Source: Haladaptatus sp. R4
Lineage (GTDB): Archaea > Halobacteriota > Halobacteria > Halobacteriales > Haladaptataceae
Length of the DNA stretch: 64,000 bases
Assembly (NCBI RefSeq): GCF_001625445.1
Contig: NZ_LWHG01000028.1
Location: 248,001-312,000, forward strand
Direction of reading: 5' to 3'
The first letter of the stretch is position 1; every line of letters starts with the position of its first letter. A program made the translations under genes and the position numbers. Positions 26,224 through 34,333 of the stretch are shown piece after piece. Under the pieces are notes generated by a model. That model was given only the letters and a program-made list of their open reading frames with translations, made no database searches and had not been told where the DNA came from.

Positions 26224-26730
26224 TCAAATTGCAGAAATAATATAATGGGCTATTTCCTTAAATAAGGAGTTTGGAAGTGAACTCACTATCTGAAATATAA
26301 ACCCAGTCACTAGAAATATAACGCCGAAAATACCGTCCGCAGTATTAAGCATCTCAACTGTTATTGACATGCTATCGTACCTTTGTTCGGCAATTTCCGC
26401 TTTTGGACCTAGATTTTTCTCTTGTATATCAAAGATGATTTCTTGCTCACCTCGAAATAGACCGCGGGCGAGAATAGTAGCACCAACAACATCATAAACG
26501 AGACCATAAGTCTGTAGGAATCTTGAGGAATGGTTCAAAAAATCAATTACTATAAAGATAATCAGAACACCGTATACCACAGAGTACCAACTGTATAGAC
26601 GGTCTTTTAGAGCCTTTGCTAAAAAGTGTTCCAAATTATTTTGATATTCCACTTCAACAATGTTTATCTCCTCTCCATAATCTTTGTCAGAGGAGAACCA
26701 CCTCAATAACCGTTTCACACAATCATCCAT
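26224..26730 (-). CDS. Two-helix membrane protein, orphan
   Basis: A 168-residue protein. A cytoplasmic N-terminal region (MDDCVKRLLRWFSSDKDYG) leads to membrane helices at about 48-64 (VVYGVLIIFIVIDFL), a possible re-entrant segment at 72-92, and a helix at about 132-150 (IFGVIFLVTGFIFQIVSSL). An acidic loop with QEIIFDIQEKNLGPKAE lies between. Two-helix proteins with a soluble insert serve as membrane effectors in several prokaryotic defence systems, but the resemblance is general. Confidence 0.6.
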   Translation of the reverse strand: MDDCVKRLLRWFSSDKDYGEEINIVEVEYQNNLEHFLAKALKDRLYSWYSVVYGVLIIFIVIDFLNHSSRFLQTYGLVYDVVGATILARGLFRGEQEIIFDIQEKNLGPKAEIAEQRYDSMSITVEMLNTADGIFGVIFLVTGFIFQIVSSLPNSLFKEIAHYIISAI

Positions 26731-26809
26731 TATTTCTAATATTTTCCCACCAGCATTTGAATGATTTGATTCATATCTGGGATGTACTAGTATCTCACCG
26801 TGCTCAAAC

Positions 26810-26998
26810 TCAACGCCTGCTCATCACGGCGGCAAGTTGTGCTGCCGATATCCCAGTATTAACCGACATGATGATGATTGAAAGATTATTGACAATCACC
26901 CACCCAATTTGTTGCCAAATTAGGAGAGCGGTGAGTAGTGCGTTTGTTACGAGCAGCATAGCCGTAGCTATTGAGATGTGGTTTGTGCTAATCCTCAT
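26810..26998 (-). CDS. Possible small membrane protein
   Basis: A 62-codon frame MRISTNHISIATAMLLVTNA onward with two hydrophobic stretches. It lies upstream of 26224-26730 on the same strand. The opposite strand has an equally open hydrophobic-poor frame, so coding is uncertain. Confidence 0.3.
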   Translation of the reverse strand: MRISTNHISIATAMLLVTNALLTALLIWQQIGWVIVNNLSIIIMSVNTGISAAQLAAVMSRR

Positions 26999-27409
26999 TG
27001 TTACCCTCTTCCTCGCTGTTTTGAGCGAGTTTGGTACATCCCTTTAGATACTGTTCTCCGAGATAAATGTTATTGTTCTGTCATCTGTATCGGTATGAAT
27101 ACTGGCGTATTCAAGCAGGAGCCAGTACAGGAGGCGAGTTTTTCTGGTGGTGAGTGGCTGGCTCACTGTGTTCAAATACCCTCCCTGCTATGACAACCAC
27201 TCCCCTTCCCAGCGTTGGCGGGCAACTTCGCCGAGCCGTGCTATCTACAGGCACAAGAACTAACACGCAAAAACTAGTAATGACTACTGTTCGCCTTCAA
27301 AGAGTGCGAGTGAAAAATCCAGCTAAGTGCGAGTGAAAGTCACTCCGACACGAGATGCGCATGGACGCGTTATAGGCTAAAATCGGCTGCCTGCTGCTCC
27401 TTGTGTATG

Positions 27410-27441
27410 GAGTGAAAGAGAAGTGGACTCGCCGGGATTTG
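27410..27441. repeat. Right attachment repeat (attR) within tRNA-Ala
   Basis: Identical to 14272-14303. Overlaps the last 18 bases of the tRNA gene (27424-27441), so integration leaves the tRNA intact. Confidence 0.9.
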
Positions 27442-27495
27442 AACCCGGGGCCTCTCCCATGCCAAGGGAGTGATCTACCACTGATCTACGAGCCC
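27424..27495 (-). tRNA. tRNA-Ala (anticodon GGC)
   Basis: Cloverleaf on the minus strand: acceptor GGGCTCG/CGAGTCC (one G-U pair), D arm GATC-AGTGGTA-GATC, anticodon stem CTCCC/GGGAG around TTGGCAT with anticodon GGC, T arm CCGGG-TTCAAAT-CCCGG, discriminator A. Its 3' end is the integration site of the element to the left. Confidence 0.95.
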
Positions 27496-27688
27496 GCGTC
27501 TGCATTCACTACTTCCGTGCGACCATTGATAAACCTCTCGAAATCAATGCCACCCCGCGGCGGTGTGACACACCACTCGCTACGAGAAAACGTTGAGACT
27601 ACTTCGACTGCAACTGCTGAGAGGCAGACTTCGAAAGCCTCCGCCCGCTCGCGGCCCCTTTCATCCCCGCGAGGAACGAGCAGGGAGT

Positions 27689-27707
27689 TGAAAGACGAAG
27701 TCTTTCA
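27689..27707. repeat. GAA-loop palindrome
   Basis: TGAAAGAC-GAA-GTCTTTCA, perfect 8-bp stem. Confidence 0.7.
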
Positions 27708-27903
27708 GAAGTCCCACCCCACACCGCCACCGCAACCGTCCACATGCCTCCCCAACCGATTCTTCCCTCGTCGCTAGCGCTCCTCAGTCGTCATCCCTCG
27801 CACGATTCTGACGAGGCGGCTCGGATGACCGCTGGCTCGCGGGCGTCGCCAGACCCTGTCTGGCTGCCTGCCGAGCAACGCTCGGCAACGTTGCCGCTCG
27901 CTT

Positions 27904-27924
27904 CGAGGTTTCTGCGAAACCTCG
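27904..27924. repeat. Palindrome
   Basis: CGAGGTTTC-TGC-GAAACCTCG, perfect 9-bp stem with a three-base loop. Confidence 0.7.
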
Positions 27925-28219
27925 CTATCCTCGCCACCTCGTCAGCGCGCGCCATCCGGCTGGACGGACTGGACGAAATCTATCCTTTCCTCGTCGTCCC
28001 AATCCTCGCGCCGAAAGTCGTATTCGAAACCCTTTAACCCATAAAAACGAAAATGACCCGTAGGGAACGGCACAGCCGCAAATCCGACGCGTCGTGAGAT
28101 TTCACGGCTTGGGATTGCGGACGTGCAAGGTGACAAGCGTCACGGTTTGTGATTGCTGTCACATCTGGCGGTACCCATCGCCAGCACTCTCGCGGCTCGT
28201 GCAGTTCCTATCCTCAACT

Positions 28220-28684
28220 ATGGCACGAATGCACACGCGACGCCGTGGGTCGTCCGGTTCGGACCGACCTGTGGCAGACGAACCACCGGAGTGGAGCGAC
28301 GTAGATGCCGACGACGTGGAAGACCGCGTCGTCGAACTCGCGGAGGACGGTTTCAGCCCGAGTCAGATCGGGGGGAAACTCCGCGACGAGGGTGTGACCG
28401 GCACGCCCGTCCCCAACGTGAAGCTCGTCACGGGCAAGAAAGTGACCGAGATTCTCGAAGAGAACGACGCAGGTAGCGACCTGCCGGAAGACCTCGAAAA
28501 CCTGATGGAGCGCGCCGTTCGGCTGCGCGAGCACGTCGACGAGAACCCACAGGACAAACAGAACAAGCGCGCACTGCAGAACACCGAGTCGAAGGTTCGC
28601 CGCCTCGTCAACTACTACCGCGGCGACAAGCTCGACGAGGACTTCACGTACACCTACGACTACCAAGTGGAACTCCTCGAATAG
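28220..28684 (+). CDS. rpsO: 30S ribosomal protein S15
   Basis: Small-subunit protein binding the central domain of 16S rRNA, near helices 20-22. The 154-residue archaeal form begins MARMHTRRRGSSGSDRPVAD. It has the N-terminal archaeal/eukaryotic extension (S13e-like, to about residue 75) before the universal four-helix S15 core. The core holds NLMERAVRLREH and KRALQNTESKVRRLVNYYR. The ATG at 28220 is the family start. The stop abuts the ATG of the RecJ-like gene with no gap, so the genes are translationally close. A run of S15, RecJ-like, Pcc1 and S3Ae is a known archaeal order. Confidence 0.96.
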   Translation: MARMHTRRRGSSGSDRPVADEPPEWSDVDADDVEDRVVELAEDGFSPSQIGGKLRDEGVTGTPVPNVKLVTGKKVTEILEENDAGSDLPEDLENLMERAVRLREHVDENPQDKQNKRALQNTESKVRRLVNYYRGDKLDEDFTYTYDYQVELLE

Positions 28685-29898
28685 ATGTCCACGTCCGGCC
28701 GAACCGCAGGCGAGGACGCCCTCTCCGCGAGCGACATCGCCGCCACGCTCCGCGACGCCGACTTCGTTCGGATCGTCGCGCACGCGGACGGTGACGCGCT
28801 CGCGGCAGGCGGTCTCCTCGCACGTGCCTGCGCGACTGCCGGTATCCCGTTCCAGGTGAGTGCAACCTCGTTCCCCGCCCATCGCGCCGACGCCGGTGAC
28901 GACGAACTCGTCGTGACGGTCGGCGCACCGGGTGGGAACGTCACGCTCCCCGAACACACGCGACCGACGAGCGTCGTCGCGTTCGACATCGCGACCGAAC
29001 TCGGTGGGTCGCCCGACCCGGTGCTGGCACTCGCCGGTGCCGTGGCCGCTGGCGTCTCGCCCGGCGCGGGTGACACCGCACGGTTGCTCGACAGGGCGGA
29101 CCTCACGCGACGGCCCGGCGTTTCGACGCCGACCGAAGACGTCGCCGACGGGGTGGCCCATTCGACGCTCCTGCACGCCGGATTTTCCGGCAACGCCGGG
29201 GCGGTGCAAGCCGAACTCGCCGAACTCGACTTACCGGTCGAACTGGACGACGACGCCCACCGAAAGATAGCCTCGCTCGTCGCGCTCTCGGTCGCCGGAC
29301 CGGAGGGCGCGACGCCGCGAGCGGGCGAGACCGTCCAACGGGCGCTTCGCCCGTACGAACTCGGTGACGACTACCCGTTCGCGACGCTCGGCGGTTACGC
29401 CGACGTTCTCGACGCGGTTGCCCAGGAGCAGCCCGGAACCGGCATCGCGCTGGCATTGGGTCACGACGCCCGTGCGCCCGCGCTCGACGCGTGGCGCACG
29501 CACTCGACGGCGGCCCACGCGGTGCTCCGGAACGCGACGACGGGTCGGTACGACGGCCTGTTCGTCGCCCGAACGGACGACGTACCGGTCGTGACGGCGG
29601 CGCGACTGCTCGGCGATTTCAGATCGCCGGAGCCGATCGCGCTGGTCGTCACCGACGACGAAGCCGCCGCGGTTGCGGTCGGTGACCGCGGCATCGACGA
29701 TTCGGATTCGCAATCCAATTCGCAGTCGAATTCGACCGCGGGTTCGATTCGAATCCGGACCTCGTCGATCTCGGGAACGCCATGCGAACGGTTGGCTCCC
29801 GGCTCGGCGGCGACGGAACGGGAAGCAGACGGCGCGGCTATGCGCGGTTCGACGCGGACGCGAAGGAGTTCCTTTCGGCGTTCCGGGAGGCAGTATGA
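28685..29898 (+). pseudogene. RecJ-like DHH-family exonuclease, frameshifted near its 3' end
   Basis: Predicted single-strand nuclease or phosphoesterase of the DHH class. The N-terminal motif is RIVAHADGDALAAGGLL, the variant in which His-Ala-Asp-Gly-Asp replaces DHH, as in archaeal RecJ paralogues. The frame is lost between about 29695 and 29757: codons beyond GDRGIDD become a Ser/Asn/Arg run. In the frame one base back the expected end appears (NPDLVDLGNAMRTVGSR, ARFDADAKEFLSAFREAV) and stops at 29898. Restoring one base gives 404 residues. The region of the shift is a degenerate ATTCG-rich repeat. The stop overlaps the Pcc1 start (ATGA). Confidence 0.82.
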
Positions 29899-30134
29899 GA
29901 CGAGCGACGATCCACACGGAACTGGAGGACGCCGAGCACATCGCGGCGGCGGTCGTCCCCGACAACACGCCCGAAATCGACACGAGCGTGGAGGACGGAA
30001 CGATTACGACGACCATCGAACGCGAGACGACCGGCGGTCTCCAGACGACCATCGACGATTACGTCGTGAACCTCTCGGTGGCAGCACAGGTAGTACAAAC
30101 GGCAAACCAACACACTAACACCAACTATGAGTGA
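29895..30134 (+). CDS. pcc1: KEOPS complex subunit Pcc1
   Basis: Dimerisation subunit of KEOPS, the complex that makes the universal t6A37 modification of ANN-decoding tRNAs. The 79-residue protein starts MRRATIHTELEDAEHIAAAV and has the short alpha/beta fold with SVEDGTITTTIERE and the C-terminal helix VVNLSVAAQVVQ. The size fits the family. Its ATG overlaps the stop of the RecJ-like gene, and its last seven bases overlap the S3Ae start, so the three genes are tightly coupled. Confidence 0.88.
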   Translation: MRRATIHTELEDAEHIAAAVVPDNTPEIDTSVEDGTITTTIERETTGGLQTTIDDYVVNLSVAAQVVQTANQHTNTNYE

Positions 30135-30762
30135 ACGATCAGTCTCGAAGAAATCACAGGAAAAGCGGTGGTACTCCGTTCTCGCTCCCGAGCAGTTCGA
30201 TCGAGAGGAGCTTGGAACGACCCCCGCAGACGAACCGGACAAGGTGCTCGGCCGCACCATCGAAACGACGCTTGGCGAACTGACGAACAACGCCAGCGAA
30301 AACAACACGAAGTTGACCTTCAAGATCAACGACGTGGGTAGCGACTCCGCGTACACGGAGTTCGTCCGACACGAACTCACCCGCGACTACCTGCGTAGCC
30401 TCGTGCGACGCGGTGCCTCGAAAGTCGAGGCGTACATCACGGTGCTGACCTCGGACGACTACCGCGTCCAGATCCAGCCAGTCGCGTTCACGACGAAGAA
30501 GGCGGACCACAGCCAGGAGAAGGCCATCCGCCGCACGATGATCGACATCGTGCAGGAGACCGCACAGGAACACACCTTCCAGGACCTCCTCGACGGCGTC
30601 GTCGAGGGTCGCCTGTCCAGCGCGATTTACGGCGAGGCGAAGACGATTTACCCGCTCCGCCGCGTCGAAATCCAGAAGGCGACGTTGGAAGCCCACCCCG
30701 AAGAGGTTGCCGAGGAAGAGGAAACCTCCGTGGACGTGGACGAAGAAGAAGCCGAAGTCTAA
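30127..30762 (+). CDS. rps3ae: 30S ribosomal protein S3Ae
   Basis: Archaeal and eukaryotic-type small-subunit protein (eS1) near the mRNA exit site. 211 residues with the typical MSERSVSKKSQEKRWYSVLA opening, GRTIETTLGEL, DYLRSLVRRGASKVEAYI and TIYPLRRVEIQK, and an acidic tail after residue 190 characteristic of halophiles. It is the last gene of the S15 run; a T-rich stretch (GATTTTCGTTTTTTG) at 30775-30790 may terminate transcription. Confidence 0.96.
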   Translation: MSERSVSKKSQEKRWYSVLAPEQFDREELGTTPADEPDKVLGRTIETTLGELTNNASENNTKLTFKINDVGSDSAYTEFVRHELTRDYLRSLVRRGASKVEAYITVLTSDDYRVQIQPVAFTTKKADHSQEKAIRRTMIDIVQETAQEHTFQDLLDGVVEGRLSSAIYGEAKTIYPLRRVEIQKATLEAHPEEVAEEEETSVDVDEEEAEV

Positions 30763-30774
30763 ACGCGACGGTTC

Positions 30775-30790
30775 GATTTTCGTTTTTTGA
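30775..30790 (+). terminator. Candidate T-rich terminator after S3Ae
   Basis: GATTTTCGTTTTTTGA lies 13-28 bases after the S3Ae stop and before the convergent cupredoxin gene. Archaeal termination at oligo-T is the basis; no hairpin needed. Confidence 0.4.
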
Positions 30791-30813
30791 AAATACAGCG
30801 AGACGGGACGGAG

Positions 30814-31251
30814 TTACTTCTCTTTCACGACGATAGTACCGACCATCCCCCTCGACTCGTGGGGGATACAGAGGTAGGGATACTCTCCGGGAACCTCGAA
30901 CGTGTGTTCGTACGTCCGGCCTTGAAGAATTCCGCCTTTGCCGTTGTTCCACCCGTCGCGGGCGGCCTGCTCGGAATCGAACCCGCCGGAGGCGAAGTAC
31001 TCGGTATCGTCCGGAATGAGGTTCTCGTAGGCGGTGACGGTGTGCTGGCGCATCCCCGTGTTCTTCCAGACGACGGTGTCCCCGACCGTCGCCGTGAATT
31101 TTTCCGGATGGAAGTCCATCGAACTCGTTCCGATGTCGAAGTCACCGCCCATCGACCGCGATTCGGAACCCATGTTCAGGACGCTCGAACACCCTGCCAA
31201 GGTGACTGATGTCGCGCCGACGACCCCGGCTAAAAACGCTCGGCGGTTCAT
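30814..31251 (-). CDS. Halocyanin-like cupredoxin lipoprotein
   Basis: A 145-residue exported copper protein, probably a membrane-attached electron carrier. Signal: MNRRAFLAGVVGATSVTLAG followed by C, a Tat-like RR with lipobox LAGC. The cupredoxin domain has the His ligand in RQHTVTA. The loop is LCIPHESRGMVG with Cys, His and Met ligands spaced as C-x3-H-x4-M. The domain also has the usual FHPEKFTATVGDTVVWKNTG strands. Convergent with S3Ae. Confidence 0.88.
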   Translation of the reverse strand: MNRRAFLAGVVGATSVTLAGCSSVLNMGSESRSMGGDFDIGTSSMDFHPEKFTATVGDTVVWKNTGMRQHTVTAYENLIPDDTEYFASGGFDSEQAARDGWNNGKGGILQGRTYEHTFEVPGEYPYLCIPHESRGMVGTIVVKEK

Positions 31252-31347
31252 ACAGTGGGTTCGGATTGCCCGGCGTATATGTCTCTCGAAACGTCGCTCA
31301 TCGTCGTCGTACTATCAATAGGGAAACATTCCGCCCGAACCACCCTG

Positions 31348-31779
31348 TCAGCAGCGTTCTTCGCAAATCCGGTCGATAATGCGTCCGGTCGAGAGGAGTT
31401 CATCGTCGTCGTTGTCGGGGTCGAGCGGCGACGCACGCCGAACCACGCAGTCGATGCCACGCCGATCCAGTTCCGCCTCGATGGCCGCATCGTCGTGATG
31501 CTGGTCGTATCCCAACACGATGATGTCGGGGTTGAGTTCCTCGATGGGAGCGAAGATGTCCTCGGGATGACCGACGAGCGCATCGTCTACGACACCGAGC
31601 GCGTCGATCATGTCCCGCCGCTGTCGGTTGGAAAGGATCGGTCGTTGTTTGTGTGTTACGTTCTCCCGGCGTGCGATAATGACCGATAGTCTGTCGCCCA
31701 TCCCCGCGGCGTCGCGGAGGTAGTGAACGTGGCCGGGGTGTAGAATGTCGAAGGTTCCTTGTGCGAGTACGTGTGTCAC
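31348..31779 (-). CDS. ribL: FAD synthase (FMN adenylyltransferase)
   Basis: Archaeal RibL makes FAD from FMN and a nucleoside triphosphate. The 143-residue product has the nucleotidyltransferase HxGH motif as [12 protein letters not shown] (H14, H17), the partner motif [13 protein letters not shown], and a C-terminal cysteine pair CEERC of the redox-sensitive kind known in RibL. Its ATG overlaps the stop of the JAMM gene by four bases, so both are translated together. Confidence 0.9.
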   Translation of the reverse strand: MTHVLAQGTFDILHPGHVHYLRDAAGMGDRLSVIIARRENVTHKQRPILSNRQRRDMIDALGVVDDALVGHPEDIFAPIEELNPDIIVLGYDQHHDDAAIEAELDRRGIDCVVRRASPLDPDNDDDELLSTGRIIDRICEERC

Positions 31780-32264
31780 TGGTCTCTCAACTCCTCGTCG
31801 ATGTCCGCCTGCGTAAAGTCGAAGAACGATTCCGCCTCCGGAAGTTCGACGTCGAGAACGTCGAGTTTCTGGGGGTTCCCCTCCCTGTCGAACGCTTGCC
31901 AGTCGTTTCGCTCGTACGGTGCGCCGATGATGATGTGAACGGTACCTTTCTGAAACGTCCCCAGATCGGTATCGCTCGGGCGGAGCACGCCGTTCGGGTG
32001 TGAGTGTACCGATCCGACCGCCCTGATGTCGTTCGGGATGGTGCTCGTCTTCACCGTCGCGCTGACGCTGTTCGATTCGGTGCCGGGCATGACGAGTACG
32101 TCGGTGATGACCAATCCGTCGCGATCGAGACCGAGGTTTCTCGCCTCCTCGCCACGGAGATAGCCCATGTACTCGTTCGGATAGGCATCGCGGGACGCTT
32201 CGAGTGCGAACGTCAACGCACCTTCCGCGATACCAAGAATTTCGTTCGACCGGAACAACCGCAT
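31776..32264 (-). CDS. JAMM/MPN+ metalloprotease
   Basis: A zinc isopeptidase-type fold, 162 residues. Complete JAMM motif: E31, then H87-S-H89 in [15 protein letters not shown], with S97 and D100 at the proper spacing (HxHx7Sx2D). Haloarchaeal JAMM proteins can remove SAMP (ubiquitin-like) modifiers; whether this paralogue does so is not shown. It is translationally coupled to ribL, an arrangement I recall as conserved in haloarchaea, which is unexplained. Confidence 0.85.
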   Translation of the reverse strand: MRLFRSNEILGIAEGALTFALEASRDAYPNEYMGYLRGEEARNLGLDRDGLVITDVLVMPGTESNSVSATVKTSTIPNDIRAVGSVHSHPNGVLRPSDTDLGTFQKGTVHIIIGAPYERNDWQAFDREGNPQKLDVLDVELPEAESFFDFTQADIDEELRDQ

Positions 32265-32392
32265 ACGCTACACTCCGACCGCCCGCGTTCTAAGCGTTAC
32301 GAAGGACCGGAGGCCGGACGGTCACGGGCGATCTTCCGAAGGGAAGCCAGTTGCAAAGCGTTAAAAATAGTGCGGCCGAAGAGACGCACAAG

Positions 32393-34309
32393 ATGAATCC
32401 CGCTGATACTGACCCCGGTGATGGACCGGGTAATCCCGTCGTTTACGAACTCGCGGCGGATTGCACCCTCTCTGATATTTCCGAGGGCGAACGATACCAC
32501 GCCGTCGTCAACGGCGTCGTCGATTATGGTGTGTTCGTCGACCTTTCGGACTCTGTCTCGGGTCTCGTTCACGAATCGAACCTCTCTACTGACTACGATG
32601 TCGATGACAGTCTCGTCGTCGAACTCCTCGAAGTGCGTGAGAACGGCGACTTGAGTTTCACGCCGGTCGACGTAGACGTAGACGACGCCGAAACCGTCGC
32701 CGTCGCTCACGAGTACGAAGTCGCCGAAACGGGGAACCTCGCCGACCAAGTCGGCGATACCGTTCACCTCGAAGGCGAAGTCGTCCAGATCAAACAGACC
32801 GGCGGTCCGACCATCTTCCACGTCAGCGACCCCACGGGCGTCGTCCCGTGTGCCGCCTTCGAGGAAGCGGGCGTCCGCGCACATCCCGAAATCGAAATCG
32901 AGGACATCGTTCACCTCGTCGGCGTCGTCGAAGAACGCGAAGGCTCCCTCCAAGTCGAAGTCACGTCACTCACCGCGTTGGAAGGCGACGAAAAGGCCGT
33001 CGTCAGCGACCGGATCGAAACGGCGCTGGACGAACGTGCGGAACCCCACGAGACCGAACCCCTCATCGAGTGGCCCGCCCTCGAACAGTTGTTCCCCGAC
33101 CTCCGAGAGATCGCAAAACAGCTCCGCCGAACGGTGCTCGAAAGCCGCCCGATTCGAGTCCGTCACCACGCCGACGGCGACGGCATGTGTGCCAGCCTCC
33201 CGGTCGAACTCGCGCTGAAGCGGTTCATCGAGGAGACCCACCAAGCGCCCGAGGCCAAGCGCCACCTCTTCAAGCGCCTGCCGAGCAAGGCACCGTTCTA
33301 CGAGATGGAGGACGTGACCCGTGACCTGAACTTCGCGCTCGAAGACCAGGCACGACACGGACAGAAACTCCCCCTCTTGCTCATGCTCGACAACGGGAGC
33401 ACCGAGGAGGACGTTCCGGCCTACGCGAACCTCGCCCACTACGATATCCCGATTCTCGTGGTCGACCACCACCACCCCGACCCGGAAGCGGTGGACCCGT
33501 ACATCGACGGCCACGTCAACCCGTACCTCTACGACGAGGATTACCGCATCACGACGGGTATGATGTGCGTCGAACTCGCGCGGATGATCTCGCCGGACAT
33601 CACGGACGAACTCCGTCACGTTCCCGCCGTCGCCGGAATCTCGGACCGCTCCAAGGCGGACGCGATGACCGACTACGTCGAACTGGCCGAATCGGAGGGC
33701 TACTCCGAGGAGTTCCTCACCGACATGGGCGAGGCGCTCGATTACGGCGCGTTCTGGCTCAAGTACGACCCCGGACGCAACCTCATCAACGACGTTCTGA
33801 ACGTCGATTGTGACGACGAGGAGCGCCACCGCGAACTCGTCACGTTCCTCTCCGAGCGCGCCGAGGCGGACACCGAAAAACAACTCGACGCCGCGATGCC
33901 CCACGTCAAACACGAACGACTGGCGAGCGAGGCACATCTGTACCGCGTGGACGTCGAAAACCACGCGTACCGATTCACCTACCCGCCACCGGGGAAGACG
34001 ACCGGCGAAATCCACGACCGCAAGGTGAAGGAGACGGGCGAACCCGTCATCACCATCGGCTACGGACCGGATTTCGCCGTCCTCCGCAGTGACGGCGTCC
34101 GACTCGACATCCCCGAAATGGTCACCGAACTCAACGAGGAAGTCGTCGGCGGTGGCGTCAGCGGTGGCGGCCACCTCGTCGTCGGGAGCATCAAGTTCGT
34201 CAAGGGAATGCGAGAGCAGGTGCTCGACGCGCTCGTCGAGAAGATGGCCGACGCGGAACTCGACGAGGAACTCCAGAGCACGACGGTCGGACACCAGCAG
34301 GACGACTGA
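32393..34309 (+). CDS. DHH-family RecJ-like protein with S1 and OB domains
   Basis: A 638-residue nucleic-acid enzyme candidate. Order: acidic N-terminus, an S1 RNA-binding domain (about 20-80, NGVVDYGVFVDLSDSVSGLV), and an OB fold (about 110-190, VHLEGEVVQIKQTG). A DHH core follows (RHHADGDGMCASLPVE near 268, LMLDNG near 330, VVDHHHPDPE near 360) and a DHHA1-type C-terminus with GGGVSGGGHLVVGSIKF. Such proteins are RecJ/GdpP-like phosphoesterases in archaeal replication or repair complexes. I take the ATG at 32393 (MNPADTDPGDG) instead of the one at 32351. Upstream 32270-32392 is the promoter region shared with the divergent JAMM gene. Confidence 0.85.
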   Translation: MNPADTDPGDGPGNPVVYELAADCTLSDISEGERYHAVVNGVVDYGVFVDLSDSVSGLVHESNLSTDYDVDDSLVVELLEVRENGDLSFTPVDVDVDDAETVAVAHEYEVAETGNLADQVGDTVHLEGEVVQIKQTGGPTIFHVSDPTGVVPCAAFEEAGVRAHPEIEIEDIVHLVGVVEEREGSLQVEVTSLTALEGDEKAVVSDRIETALDERAEPHETEPLIEWPALEQLFPDLREIAKQLRRTVLESRPIRVRHHADGDGMCASLPVELALKRFIEETHQAPEAKRHLFKRLPSKAPFYEMEDVTRDLNFALEDQARHGQKLPLLLMLDNGSTEEDVPAYANLAHYDIPILVVDHHHPDPEAVDPYIDGHVNPYLYDEDYRITTGMMCVELARMISPDITDELRHVPAVAGISDRSKADAMTDYVELAESEGYSEEFLTDMGEALDYGAFWLKYDPGRNLINDVLNVDCDDEERHRELVTFLSERAEADTEKQLDAAMPHVKHERLASEAHLYRVDVENHAYRFTYPPPGKTTGEIHDRKVKETGEPVITIGYGPDFAVLRSDGVRLDIPEMVTELNEEVVGGGVSGGGHLVVGSIKFVKGMREQVLDALVEKMADAELDEELQSTTVGHQQDD

Positions 34310-34333
34310 AACCGAACTGAGATCACCTCGGTT

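Larger units (their letters stand above)
14272..27441. mobile_element. Integrative element in tRNA-Ala(GGC), about 13.2 kb
   Basis: Bounded by a 32-bp identical direct repeat at 14272-14303 and 27410-27441. The repeat includes 18 bases of the 3' end of tRNA-Ala, and the intact tRNA gene is kept at the right end. A tyrosine integrase begins 158 bases inside the left repeat. The interior is visibly AT-richer than its flanks, has looser codon use and long gene-free stretches, and carries mostly unrecognised genes: one HEPN-like, one lipoprotein, several membrane proteins, one zinc finger. No capsid, terminase, replication initiator or conjugation gene is recognisable. It therefore looks like a satellite, a decayed provirus or a defence or plasmid-like island. 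Confidence 0.92.
27496..28219. other. Gene-free stretch between tRNA-Ala and rpsO
   Basis: About 720 bases. Contains GAA/TGC-loop palindromes at 27689-27707 and 27904-27924 and many short GC-rich inverted motifs. At 27959-28045 the minus strand has a short acidic tail-like frame (KGFEYDFRREDWDDEERIDF) with no start codon, possibly a gene remnant. The S15 promoter should lie near 28050-28200. Confidence 0.45.

Noticed and set aside
28685-30118. A 477-residue RecJ-like protein reading to 30118
   Set aside because: After about residue 340 the frame becomes an Arg/Ser/Gly run antiparallel in character to Pcc1; the true C-terminus is in the next frame and stops at 29898.
32966-34294. 442-codon minus-strand frame opposite the DHH/S1 gene
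   Set aside because: Mirror frame of a well identified gene on the plus strand; composition of an antisense shadow.
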